The position numbers were made by a program, and so were the translations under genes. Positions 18,761 to 28,359 of a DNA stretch of 64,000 bases are shown piece by piece. The notes below the pieces were generated by a model, which searched no databases, had not been told where the DNA came from, and was given only the letters and a program-made list of their open reading frames with translations. Numbering within the stretch: the first letter of the stretch is position 1; each line of letters opens with the position of its first letter. Source of the stretch: Methanolobus vulcani (lineage in GTDB: Archaea; Halobacteriota; Methanosarcinia; Methanosarcinales; Methanosarcinaceae); NCBI RefSeq assembly GCF_900100715.1, contig NZ_FNCA01000001.1, positions 124,001 to 188,000 on the forward strand, given 5' to 3'.

Positions 18761-19051
18761 ATACGCCAGAGTAATTATCCTCTGACAATTTGTGGTTTTA
18801 TAGAAACTAGTATATATATGTATCGAGAAAATATAAATACTCCATGTATATTTTGCTATTGTGTAACAAAATAGATAAACATATTGTAAACCACTATATA
18901 AATGATACTCGAATAATGCAAAAAACAAATCAGATTTCAGGTTAACAATAAGGTTACGCACTTTATGAATAAAATATAGTATGACATCAATACCACCATA
19001 AATCTTATTAATCTGCGAAAAGGATTTTAGCCATATAGGGAGAACAAAAAG

Positions 19052-19684
19052 ATGGACAATATTGCATTTCTTGTGTATTCATTCAGTACTTTATTTGCAA
19101 TAGTCAGTCCTGTTGGTGGAGTCATCACATTTGTTTCGTTAACAAGTGATATGACACTAGAAGAAAAAAATATACTTGCAACAAAATCAGTCACTCTTGC
19201 ATGCATTATTGCCTTATTTTTCGCAGTTACTGGAAAAATTATACTCAATTTCTTTGGAGTCAGCATAGACTCACTGAGGGTAGCTGGTGGAATACTTCTT
19301 TTTGTTGTAGCTTTCGACATGATACTGGCAAAAGTTTCCCGTGAGAGTATCACAGAAAAAGAGATAGATAAATCAATGGACCGTAGTGACATATGGATAT
19401 TCCCCATTGCACTTCCGCTTTTAACCGGACCAGGAACAATAACAACTATAATAGTTCTTATGGGAAGTGCTCTTTCAATATTTCAAAATGCAATCGTTAT
19501 GGTTGCGATCACACTCACCTTTGCAATCACATGGATATTGTTCCACTTCTCCAGAAGGATATACAAATTGCTCGGATACACCGGAATGCTGGTATTTACA
19601 AGACTAATGGGACTCTTACTGGCAGCCATGGCAGTTAATTTTGTAGCAATCGGTATCTGGAATATTTACATGTCATTCCAATGA
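19052..19684 (+). CDS. MarC family integral membrane protein
   Basis: This 210-residue protein has six hydrophobic segments in the MarC/YhgN pattern. It opens with a membrane helix with an early Ser-Pro (FAIVSPVGGVITFVSLT) and has a mid-region helix with FGVSIDSLRVAGGILLF and a characteristic IFPIALPLLTGPGTITTIIVL. Length matches the family. Function is not established (the link to multiple antibiotic resistance was withdrawn for E. coli MarC). GGGAG lies upstream of the ATG. The P-type ATPase gene follows 78 bases later, so they may be co-transcribed. Confidence 0.88.
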   Translation: MDNIAFLVYSFSTLFAIVSPVGGVITFVSLTSDMTLEEKNILATKSVTLACIIALFFAVTGKIILNFFGVSIDSLRVAGGILLFVVAFDMILAKVSRESITEKEIDKSMDRSDIWIFPIALPLLTGPGTITTIIVLMGSALSIFQNAIVMVAITLTFAITWILFHFSRRIYKLLGYTGMLVFTRLMGLLLAAMAVNFVAIGIWNIYMSFQ

Positions 19685-19762
19685 TCCGTCTGCAATGAAA
19701 GATTAACAATCACAATCATTTTATGCCATTATCTCATAATTCTATTAGAGTGTGGGATAGGA

Positions 19763-22477
19763 TTGACAAACGATAAGAATATCCAATGTAAATCCAAAGG
19801 TGACGAACACAGAGTTTCATTAGAAGAGATCCTGAAGAGACTCGGTGCAACAACCGAAGGTTTGTCTACAGAAGAAGCAAACCGCAGGATCGACCTTTGT
19901 GGAAGAAACGTTTTCGAGGAAACAGGAAAACAAAGCCTGTTAGTCAGATACTTCAAGCAATACAAGAATTTCTTTTCACTACTACTGTTATTCGGCTCAA
20001 TTTTATCATTCATAGCCGAATGGCTGGACCCCGGACAGGGTAATATTTTCATTGCCATAGCACTGCTTGGAGTAGTTATCCTGAATGGTACTTTCACATT
20101 TATTCAGGAATATCAGGCCGAAAGGATAATGGCGAGTTTCAAGAACCTGATACCACCAAAAACAAAGGTATTAAGAGATGGAGAAATAACTGAGATACTT
20201 GCCACGGATATTGTTGTTGGAGACATCATTTTTCTTGAGGAAGGAGACAAAGTACCGGCCGACGGCAGACTCATCGAAGAGAATTCCCTGAAAGTAGATA
20301 ACTCACCAATAACAGGAGAAGCCGAACCACAACTAAGATCACTTGACTGCACGCACCCGAATATACTCGAATGCAGGAACATGGTCTTCTCAGGAACCCT
20401 TGTCCAGACTGGTAATGGTAAAGCTATCATATTTGGCACCGGTTCGGACACACAGATAGGAAAGCTTGCAGCTTTAACCGAACAAACAACATCTGTTGAT
20501 ACACCTATACGCAGAGAGCTTAATGACTTCATCAAGATTATTTCAGCAATTGCTATTTTCCTTGGAATATCCTTCTTTATTGTCGGATTTCTTATACAGG
20601 ACACATTCCTTGCAAACCTCATCTTTGCCATAGGCATCATCGTTGCAAACGTACCTGAAGGACTGCTTCCAACAGTCACACTTGCACTGAGCCTTGCTTC
20701 AAAAAGAATGGCAAAAAGAAACGCCCTTATCAAACAACTGGAATCCGTTGAAACTTTAGGTTCCACAACAGTCATATGTACCGATAAGACAGGCACACTG
20801 ACCCAGAATAAAATGGCGATCCATTCAGTTTACACCGGCTCTGGAATGCTTGATGTTGAAAACAAATCAAAGCCACCTGAGATGCTTCTGAGAGTTGCCA
20901 CTATATGTAACAATTCAAGGCTTACTGAAGAAAATCCAGGATACAAAGGAGATCCGACAGAAGGTTCACTTCTGGTATATGCCAGTGAATTCACTGATAT
21001 TGAAAAATTAAAAGATGATTACCCAAGAGCTTCGGAATATCCATTTGATTCTAAAAAGCAGAGAATGCAGGTTATCTGTAAGACACCTGAAGGAGCTATG
21101 GAAGCATACATGAAAGGAGCTCCGGAAGTTATCCTGGATATGTGCACTCATACTCTTGTTAATGGAAAAGAAGAAACACTTGATGATAAGGGGAAAAAGG
21201 ATCTTGCAGCCGAACATCTTGAAATGGCAAAAAGAGGAGAAAGAGTTCTTTCATTTGCTTACAGGAAAGCTGACAGCGTTAAAGAATATGAAGATGGATT
21301 CGTATTTCTGGGATTTGCAGGTGCTGTGGACCCACCAAGACCTGAAGCAAGTGAAGCGATCAGGAAATGTCATCTTGCAGGCATTAAAGTAGTTATGATA
21401 ACAGGAGACCATCCTGTAACTGCCCGCTCTATCGCTGCAACTGTTGGACTTACCAGTGACCATGAAGAACCTGTACTGATAACCGGTGCGGAACTTGAAG
21501 AACTCTCAACAGAAGAACTATCACAAAGATTAAAAGCACCAAGCATTGTATTTGCACGAACTTCTCCGGTGCAAAAACTCAAGATCGTGCAGGCTTTTCA
21601 GGAAGCTGGAGAGATCGTTACAATGACAGGAGACGGTGTCAATGATGCACCTGCCATGAAAAATGCCGATATGGGTGTTGCAATGGGAAGCGGAACCGAT
21701 GTTGCAAGAGAGGCAGCAGACATGGTCCTCTTAGACGATAACTTTGCAACCATAGTCAATGCAATAGAAGAGGGAAGGACCGTCTTTGACAATATCAAGA
21801 AGTTCATAGCCTACATCCTAACAAGCAACGTTCCTGAAATATTACCGTTCATAGCATTTGTTTTGCTGGCACTTCCATTGCCAATGAATGTACAGCTGAT
21901 CCTTGCCATCGATCTTGGTACGGATATTCTTCCGGCTCTGTCACTTGCTGTTGAAAAAGGCGAAGGTGACATCATGAACCGCCCGCCACGTTCAAAGGAT
22001 GAAAAACTTCTGACACCCCAGGTATTGCTAACTTCATACGGTATCAAGGGACCAATAGAAGCAGCTGCAGGATTTGCATGTTACTTTGCCGTGCTCTTTG
22101 ACGGCGGATGGAAATGGGGACAGAGCCTGCCATTTACAGACACTCTTTACATGCAGGCTATCACCGCTTTCTTTGCAGCCGTGATCATCTGCCAGATAGC
22201 GAATGTGTTCACGTCACGAACAAGAAGGCAGTCAGTTTTAACAAAGGGGTTCTTCAGTAACAAAATGGTACTTGTGGGAATTGCAAGTGAGCTCATCATT
22301 CTCTCATTCATAATATTCAACCCACTTGTGAATTTGATATTTAATACTGCCGTTATCTCCATGAAGTATATACTCATTGCAGTACCCTTTGCAATACTAT
22401 TGCTCACTGTGGATGAACTAAGGAAGTATGGCATAAGGAAAGAATCCGCATTTATAACTCGTTTCCTCAAATGGTAA
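19763..22477 (+). CDS. P-type cation ATPase, IIC (Na,K-ATPase alpha-like)
   Basis: This 904-residue ion pump shows an N-terminal cation-ATPase domain, the actuator motif TGEAEPQ, phosphorylated Asp341 in CTDKTGTLTQNK, and the hinge TGDGVNDAPAMKNAD, plus ten predicted helices. In helix 4 it has NVPEGLLPTVT, the PEGLL form of Na,K/H,K-ATPases rather than PEGLP of Ca pumps. Helix 6 and the loop after it (IDLGTDILPALSLA, then GDIMNRPPRS) also mirror the Na,K-ATPase alpha chain. No beta subunit gene is nearby. Transport of Na+ and/or K+ is inferred. The start is a TTG at 19763. It ends in a long inverted repeat shared with the convergent mscS gene. Confidence 0.9.
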   Translation: MTNDKNIQCKSKGDEHRVSLEEILKRLGATTEGLSTEEANRRIDLCGRNVFEETGKQSLLVRYFKQYKNFFSLLLLFGSILSFIAEWLDPGQGNIFIAIALLGVVILNGTFTFIQEYQAERIMASFKNLIPPKTKVLRDGEITEILATDIVVGDIIFLEEGDKVPADGRLIEENSLKVDNSPITGEAEPQLRSLDCTHPNILECRNMVFSGTLVQTGNGKAIIFGTGSDTQIGKLAALTEQTTSVDTPIRRELNDFIKIISAIAIFLGISFFIVGFLIQDTFLANLIFAIGIIVANVPEGLLPTVTLALSLASKRMAKRNALIKQLESVETLGSTTVICTDKTGTLTQNKMAIHSVYTGSGMLDVENKSKPPEMLLRVATICNNSRLTEENPGYKGDPTEGSLLVYASEFTDIEKLKDDYPRASEYPFDSKKQRMQVICKTPEGAMEAYMKGAPEVILDMCTHTLVNGKEETLDDKGKKDLAAEHLEMAKRGERVLSFAYRKADSVKEYEDGFVFLGFAGAVDPPRPEASEAIRKCHLAGIKVVMITGDHPVTARSIAATVGLTSDHEEPVLITGAELEELSTEELSQRLKAPSIVFARTSPVQKLKIVQAFQEAGEIVTMTGDGVNDAPAMKNADMGVAMGSGTDVAREAADMVLLDDNFATIVNAIEEGRTVFDNIKKFIAYILTSNVPEILPFIAFVLLALPLPMNVQLILAIDLGTDILPALSLAVEKGEGDIMNRPPRSKDEKLLTPQVLLTSYGIKGPIEAAAGFACYFAVLFDGGWKWGQSLPFTDTLYMQAITAFFAAVIICQIANVFTSRTRRQSVLTKGFFSNKMVLVGIASELIILSFIIFNPLVNLIFNTAVISMKYILIAVPFAILLLTVDELRKYGIRKESAFITRFLKW

Positions 22478-22518
22478 TTGTAAGCAATTTTTCATTTCAA
22501 ACTTATACTTACAATTAC
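22474..22518. terminator. Bidirectional inverted repeat between the ATPase and mscS
   Basis: A perfect 11-bp inverted repeat GTAATTGTAAG / CTTACAATTAC with a 23-base T-rich loop overlaps both stop codons of the convergent genes, consistent with shared termination. Confidence 0.6.
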
Positions 22519-23369
22519 ATTGCCTTTTTTCTGAAGATAACCTCGGTATGCGGGTAGGCTATTTCAACATCTTCAGCATCATTTATCCTGTCAAAGATCT
22601 CCTTTGTTATCTTTGAGGAATATTCATGTAACTGCCTTGCTGGTGAAAAATACTTTACCTGCACATCTATGCCGCTTGCCTGGAAATCAACCCTCACTTT
22701 CGGAACTCCCGGACTGGTACTGATCGTCCCGGCAAGAAATTTTCTTGCAGAAAGATCTGCTATCTCTATTGCACGGTCAAGATTGCTTTCATAAGTAACA
22801 TTCACGATAACACTATGCAATACAAAATCATTATTATAAGTGTAGTTAATGATGTTCTTCTCAAACAGCATCCAGTTAGGGACCATAATAATTCTGCCTG
22901 AATTCTCTTCATCAGTTATCAGGCCTCCGATCTCCATGACATGCACATGAGTCAGGTTGAAGTCAACGACATCGCCTTTTACATCGCCTATGATAATCCT
23001 GTCACCTATATCAAAAGGTCTTTTTGTAACCACCATAATCCAGGCAGCAACACCTGTTATCGGTTGCTGGAGAGCAAAGCCAATGGCTGCTGAGAGCAAA
23101 CCAAGGAAAACACCAAAGCTTGACCATGCGCCTGAAGAGGAAAGAATCGCTAATATAATAACAAGCAATGACAGAGTATATCTGGACAGCTGACCGAATA
23201 TTCTGATATTAGAGCGTTGTTTTTTGGTCTTTGCTTTTTTCATCAAATTGGTCCTAATAATAGTGAAAAAAACATTGATAAACAAAAGAAAGAAAAGAAC
23301 TATCAAAACATTTATTCCGGCACTTACCCAGAGATTGACATTATCTAAAAAATTCTGCAGCACTGCCAT
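22515..23369 (-). CDS. MscS family mechanosensitive channel (first copy)
   Basis: This 284-residue channel opens under membrane tension and releases solutes on hypo-osmotic shock. It has three hydrophobic segments, then the pore helix and MscS beta domain: SAAIGFALQQPITGVAAWIM is the Gly/Ala-rich TM3, followed by RPFDIGDRIIIGDVKGDVVDF (as RPFDIGDRI and VKGDVVDF) and the soluble alpha/beta domain to the C-terminus. SD GAGTGAT precedes the ATG. It has a second MscS paralogue at 34194. It is convergent with the P-type ATPase and runs in the same direction as the CNNM-type gene upstream (127-bp gap). Confidence 0.92.
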   Translation of the reverse strand: MAVLQNFLDNVNLWVSAGINVLIVLFFLLFINVFFTIIRTNLMKKAKTKKQRSNIRIFGQLSRYTLSLLVIILAILSSSGAWSSFGVFLGLLSAAIGFALQQPITGVAAWIMVVTKRPFDIGDRIIIGDVKGDVVDFNLTHVHVMEIGGLITDEENSGRIIMVPNWMLFEKNIINYTYNNDFVLHSVIVNVTYESNLDRAIEIADLSARKFLAGTISTSPGVPKVRVDFQASGIDVQVKYFSPARQLHEYSSKITKEIFDRINDAEDVEIAYPHTEVIFRKKAM

Positions 23370-23496
23370 TCAATCACTCTTCCTTAAAACAGATCTATAT
23401 GAATCCCATTTATTCCCATTTTAGTCCTATACTTATACTATCCTTCTGGATGATATTATTTTTCCAGTTCATTCATTATTTTAACTGGCCAGGAGC

Positions 23497-24522
23497 TCAT
23501 TCGACCCTTACTACAATACCTCTGAGAAGTCTTCCCAGAATATCAGAACCTGTGATTATCATCTTTTCCGGATCATCCCTGTTCCAGTAGAGTATCAGAT
23601 CGTCATCAATAACATCATCCTCGTCATTTACCGGATAGACTTTCAGACGGTGGAGAATGCTTCCAAGTTTTTCTCCCGGGTCACTGACGACTATTGGATG
23701 ATGACAGTATTTGTAAGGATTGAAATTGTCCTTTTTGTAAATAGCATCCCTTAAAAATGATCCGGAGTCTACTGCCATTACAGGATCACCTGTTTCATCC
23801 AGTATTATGACCCATTTCTTTGAACTGGAAGCCATTTTTTCAAGTAGAATGGTAAATTCTGGATTATCATTATCAGGAAAGACCACAAGACCGTTGAAAG
23901 TAGGCATGGATATGATACTCAAGGGGTCTACCACAGAACCTTCCTGCTTAATGTAAAGGTCATCTATTGACAGGAAATTAAGAGCTCCAAGACCTTCAAG
24001 GTGATCGATCTCACTGCTTTCTGAAACTATATGTTTTTTAAGCATTATACCAAGAGACCGTTCTTTGAAATATTCAAGTTTTTCTTTTCCAAGCCACATG
24101 TCAAGCATTATAGCTGAGGGCTTTGCTACCGGATACAAAAGAATCATGTAAAATTTCACAAGAGGAGAAAGTCTGGCTCCCAGACGCAGAGAATTTCTTG
24201 TAAAATATGCCTGCGGAGCTATTTCTCCGAACAATGTTATGAATATTGTAGAAAAAGCAAAAGCTGAAGTTCCTGTAAGCACAGAGTCCGTAAGCAGTGT
24301 CAAAAGTACATTTATTCCTACATTGCCCCATAACAGAGTTGAAAGTAATAGGTGTGAATTGTGCCTTAGAGTAAGTACTTTCCTGGCGTTCTCATTTTTA
24401 GCCTCTGCTTCTATCTCAAGACGAAGACGGCTGAGCCCGAACATTCCGATGGTCAGACCGGAAAAGATACCGGACTGGACCAGACATAGAAATATCAAAA
24501 ACCATGTAATTAGTTCGTTCAT
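23497..24522 (-). CDS. DUF21/CNNM-type membrane protein
   Basis: This 341-residue protein has an N-terminal DUF21 (CNNM) transmembrane domain of three to four helices (SGIFSGLTIGMFGLSRLRLEIEA as the first helix and helix-turn; TIFITLFGEIAPQAYF as the conserved GEI-P motif), then a cytoplasmic CBS-pair-like region (about 180-330). CorC/CNNM relatives are linked to Mg2+ or Na+ efflux; whether it transports itself is unproved. The context (MscS, P-type ATPase, MarC, CorA later) points to ion homeostasis. The CBS part is divergent, so nucleotide binding is uncertain. Confidence 0.85.
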   Translation of the reverse strand: MNELITWFLIFLCLVQSGIFSGLTIGMFGLSRLRLEIEAEAKNENARKVLTLRHNSHLLLSTLLWGNVGINVLLTLLTDSVLTGTSAFAFSTIFITLFGEIAPQAYFTRNSLRLGARLSPLVKFYMILLYPVAKPSAIMLDMWLGKEKLEYFKERSLGIMLKKHIVSESSEIDHLEGLGALNFLSIDDLYIKQEGSVVDPLSIISMPTFNGLVVFPDNDNPEFTILLEKMASSSKKWVIILDETGDPVMAVDSGSFLRDAIYKKDNFNPYKYCHHPIVVSDPGEKLGSILHRLKVYPVNDEDDVIDDDLILYWNRDDPEKMIITGSDILGRLLRGIVVRVE

Positions 24523-24640
24523 GTTTTATTCCGCTGACGCAGTTTCAAAAGTATCGTTAATGATAATGGTTTCAAGATTCATAAAAAGCTTTTCTGACAT
24601 TCTTAACTTTAAGAATGTATTCAGGCAACTTAAATTGAAC

Positions 24641-27600
24641 TCACAGTTTTCTCAATTCCTCGACCAGTGTTTCATATCTTCTGTCGAGTTCAGGAATCTT
24701 TTGCTGCAGAGAGCCAATATTAACAGAATTTCCGGATTGGACTTCTGCCTCAATATCAGCAACATATTTGCTCAGTGACATCCCCCCGACACTTGCTGTA
24801 GCTCCCTTGAAAGCGTGAGCCTTTTCAACTATATCTTCTGATTGGGCAATAATTGAATTTTTCAGATTATCCAGTTGACGAGGGGCATTATTTAAGAAAA
24901 TGGAAATAACACGCCTTGCAAGCTGAAGATCATCCATCACATTTTCCATTAATAATCTATCATCAAAAACAGTTCCAGAATTTGCTGTTTTTGCAGAAAA
25001 AGCTCCATCTAACTGCAACTCAGGCTGTTTTTTTATCAACCAGTAATCAAGTGTATGAATAAGTGACTGGATCTTTATTGGCTTTGATATGTAATCGTCC
25101 ATACCATTCTCAAGACAACGATTTTGGTCATCTTTCATTGCATGGGCGGTCATAGCAATAATAGTTGTATGTTCTCCACCGGATTCCTGCATCTTTCTTA
25201 TTTTTCTTGTTGCCTCAAATCCATCCATAACAGGCATCTGTACATCCATTAACACCAGGTCATATTTCTTCTTTTTAAGGGCTTCAATCGCTTCTTTTCC
25301 ATTATCTGCAACTTCTACATCCAGTCCAATTTTGTGCAACATACTTTGTGCAACATGCTGGTTTACCACATTATCCTCTACAAGAAGTATGCTTGCGTTG
25401 ATATCGCCCAGTTTCCCGGAGGAAAGACCAGTCTCGCATGGCATTGATTCCTGTGACTCCTGATCATTACTGAAAATTGAGCACAATTTATCATAAAGTT
25501 CAGAAGCCTTGACAGGTTTTGTAATATATGCATCAAAAGTATCTTTGAATTCTATCCATGAATCCGTACGCCTTCCCAGAGAACTCAGAATTATCAATGA
25601 CAGGTCACTGAGCTTCTCTTCGGATTTAATGATCTTGCCAAGAGACAGACCCTCCATATCAGGCATTTGCATGTCCAGCAATGCTAACTGGAAAGGTTCA
25701 TTTTCGTGACAGGCCTTTAAAAGTGCAAGAAGAGCTGCAGGCCCATCTATTGCTTCCTCTGCATTCATTCCCCATGAAGTCAGTAATTTTACGAGATACT
25801 CGCGATTTGTGTTATTGTCATCAACTACAAGAACACGGCTGTTCTTCATATTGTTACAGATATTTTGCATTTTCTTTACGTTTGAATGTTTAGTGAACGG
25901 AATTCTGAACCAGAATTCTGAACCTTTGTCCTGCCCACTTTTTACACCAATATTCCCATCCATTAGTTCAACAAGCTCTTTTGAGATGGCAAGTCCAAGA
26001 CCTGTTCCGCCATAATTTCTAGTCGTGGAAGTATCCACCTGACTGAATTTTCTAAATAGAACACCTGTCTTATCTTTAGATATACCGATACCAGTGTCCT
26101 TTACAGAGAAAAGCAGTGTTGTCGTTAGTTCCTTCTCTGACACAAGAGATACATTGATAACAACTTCCCCTTCATGCGTGAATTTGATGGCATTTCCACC
26201 AAGGTTTATAAGGATCTGTTTCAGTCTGAAAGGATCTGCAACAATATTGGTTGGTACGTCAGAGTCAGCTGCACATATAAATTCAAGTTCTTTGTCATGA
26301 GCTTTTACAGCTAAAAGGGAAGCAACTTCCTCTAGCACATCATTCAGGTCAATAGGTAGTACCTCAAGTTCCAGCTTTCTGGCTTCTATCTTTGAAATAT
26401 CAAGAATATCATTGATAAGTTCAAGCAGAGCATCACCACTTTTCTGAACTGTATCAACATAATGCTTTTGTTCTTCATCCAGATCAGTACTAAGAAGAAG
26501 TGTCGTCATTCCGATCACACCATTCATAGGTGTGCGTATCTCATGTGACATATTAGCAAGGAACTCGCTTTTCGCCCTTGTAGCCCCTTCGGCCTGAATA
26601 AGAGCTAAGTCCAGTTCTTTGTTTTTCAGTTTCAGTTCTTCATTATATTCCTGCATCTTTTTATCGGCTATCTTGAGTTCTGTTATATCAATTCGGGAAA
26701 TGACCACTTTACGTGGGAAAGAAGCTGCTCCTTCAAATGGACGTACTTTACTCACAAACCATTGTTCCTGCTCTACAAAAGGACATTTGAACTCAAGTTC
26801 GAAGTATTCTTTCCTGCCTTCCATTACATCTGCAATTCCCTCTATCAAACCCGCTGCGAGATTATTTGCTTCAATATTCGAATCCTTGAAAGATCTAAGG
26901 AAATTGCTACCTTCACTGAATATTTCAGATGCAGGAGTATTCTCAATAGCAAAATCTTTCCATGACTTGTTTGTTTTGATAATAATACCGGTTTCATCAA
27001 GCACACAGATGTTAACATCAAGGGAGTCAAGAGTTGACTGATTAAGTTTGTTCAGATCCTTGATCTTTTGCTCTGCTTTCCAGCTATTGGTTATGTTGCG
27101 ACCAACACCCAGCAGACCAATGATGTTTCCAGAAGAACTATAAAGAGGGGCTTTAATCAGATCCAGAAAAGCCTCTGTTCCGTCTGGATATTCAGCCCAT
27201 ATTTCATCATGTCGGATCTTTCCTTTTTGTATGGTAAGTTCATCCTTCTTTGAAAAAAAATCAGCTTTTTGCTTACTAAATATATCGTATGAAGTAAGGC
27301 TAATTATTTCTTCTCTGCTCTTACCTGTAAACTTTGAGAACTCCGGATTACATCCCAGATATTTACCCTCAATATCTTTAAAGAAGATCATATCAGGAAT
27401 TGAATCAAGAAGACCTTTCAGCAGGATACGTTCTTTTTTCAGTTTCTCTTCTGTAAGTTTACGTTCGGTAATATCACGAACTGCAGCCACACGAATGTAT
27501 GTTCCATTGTGCATTATGCTATGAGCTTCGATCTCTATAGGAAAAACAGTTCCATCTTTTTTTATGGCACGTACCTCATACGGTTTGGTAGTATCATTAG

Positions 27601-28180
27601 CCATGTTCTGATATACAATTTCCAGATCATCTGGATGGACCAGCAGCTTCAGAACATTATTGCCCAGAACTTCTTCCAGGTCATATCCTGTCACTCTTGA
27701 AACTGCATTATTGGCTTCCAGTGCTATCCCGTTATCATGAATTACTATTCCTTCAAAAGTTGTGTCTGCAAGCAAACGGTATTTGATATGGCTTCTGGTA
27801 AGTTCTTCCTGAATATTAGTGCGTTCTGTGATATCAGAAATAATCACACATAATAGGTCTTTTCCTTCTATATTCACCGGAATGGCATAGATTTCCACAT
27901 CACGAATTTCGCCATTTGCAAGTTTGTTCCTGGAAATAAAGCGGTTTTGTGTTTCGTTCTTTGCCATTTCAATTGAAGAAATTATGTCCTGTTCAGGAAG
28001 AATGACTATATCAATTATCTTTTTAGCAATGAACTCATCATGCGTCCAACCATAAAAATTGCAAGCAGCACTGTTTACATCTATTATAGATGCTGTTTCC
28101 GGATCAAACAAAGCCATTGCTGCATGATTATTATCAAATAATGATCTGTAACCTTTATCAATTTTAGTTTCCGTATTCAT
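24641..28180 (-). CDS. Hybrid sensor histidine kinase (PAS x4, HisKA, HATPase, REC x2, HPt)
   Basis: This 1179-residue soluble phosphorelay protein has four PAS domains (about 10-115, 130-245, 255-370, 375-515). HisKA carries His546 in [12 protein letters not shown]; HATPase_c (about 640-770) has N-L-G-G-N-A-I-K-F and GTGLGLAIS. Two receiver domains follow: one starting [11 protein letters not shown] with LLDMQMPD, a second starting [12 protein letters not shown] with [12 protein letters not shown]. The C-terminal HPt has His1122 in [12 protein letters not shown]. The full His-Asp-His relay in one chain is the BarA/ArcB design and is uncommon in archaea. No separate output regulator is adjacent. 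It is divergent from the glycogen gene run, which starts 180 bases away, so they may share a control region. Confidence 0.93.
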   Translation of the reverse strand: MNTETKIDKGYRSLFDNNHAAMALFDPETASIIDVNSAACNFYGWTHDEFIAKKIIDIVILPEQDIISSIEMAKNETQNRFISRNKLANGEIRDVEIYAIPVNIEGKDLLCVIISDITERTNIQEELTRSHIKYRLLADTTFEGIVIHDNGIALEANNAVSRVTGYDLEEVLGNNVLKLLVHPDDLEIVYQNMANDTTKPYEVRAIKKDGTVFPIEIEAHSIMHNGTYIRVAAVRDITERKLTEEKLKKERILLKGLLDSIPDMIFFKDIEGKYLGCNPEFSKFTGKSREEIISLTSYDIFSKQKADFFSKKDELTIQKGKIRHDEIWAEYPDGTEAFLDLIKAPLYSSSGNIIGLLGVGRNITNSWKAEQKIKDLNKLNQSTLDSLDVNICVLDETGIIIKTNKSWKDFAIENTPASEIFSEGSNFLRSFKDSNIEANNLAAGLIEGIADVMEGRKEYFELEFKCPFVEQEQWFVSKVRPFEGAASFPRKVVISRIDITELKIADKKMQEYNEELKLKNKELDLALIQAEGATRAKSEFLANMSHEIRTPMNGVIGMTTLLLSTDLDEEQKHYVDTVQKSGDALLELINDILDISKIEARKLELEVLPIDLNDVLEEVASLLAVKAHDKELEFICAADSDVPTNIVADPFRLKQILINLGGNAIKFTHEGEVVINVSLVSEKELTTTLLFSVKDTGIGISKDKTGVLFRKFSQVDTSTTRNYGGTGLGLAISKELVELMDGNIGVKSGQDKGSEFWFRIPFTKHSNVKKMQNICNNMKNSRVLVVDDNNTNREYLVKLLTSWGMNAEEAIDGPAALLALLKACHENEPFQLALLDMQMPDMEGLSLGKIIKSEEKLSDLSLIILSSLGRRTDSWIEFKDTFDAYITKPVKASELYDKLCSIFSNDQESQESMPCETGLSSGKLGDINASILLVEDNVVNQHVAQSMLHKIGLDVEVADNGKEAIEALKKKKYDLVLMDVQMPVMDGFEATRKIRKMQESGGEHTTIIAMTAHAMKDDQNRCLENGMDDYISKPIKIQSLIHTLDYWLIKKQPELQLDGAFSAKTANSGTVFDDRLLMENVMDDLQLARRVISIFLNNAPRQLDNLKNSIIAQSEDIVEKAHAFKGATASVGGMSLSKYVADIEAEVQSGNSVNIGSLQQKIPELDRRYETLVEELRKL

Positions 28181-28305
28181 TGAACCTGCCTGAAATGTCG
28201 AGGACTAGACCTCATATATACTATAAATATAATAGAGCTTATAATAATATATAATTGTTAACTTCAAAAAAATATGACAGTTAGCAATCATGGATTTCAG
28301 ATATT

Positions 28306-28317
28306 TTCATATATAAT
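28306..28317 (+). promoter_or_regulatory. TATA box of the glycogen gene run
   Basis: TTCATATATAAT lies about 45 bases before the first ATG of the run, predicting a short leader. It is the only clear box A in the 180-bp divergent gap with the hybrid kinase. Confidence 0.45.
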
Positions 28318-28359
28318 CGAAACTCTATTTAGAAAAGAAGATAATTAAGGGAGACGGGA

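Noticed and set aside
18740-18961. Minus-strand frame in the gap before marC
   Set aside because: Tyr/Phe/Ile-rich low-complexity translation of AT-rich DNA that overlaps the structured element.
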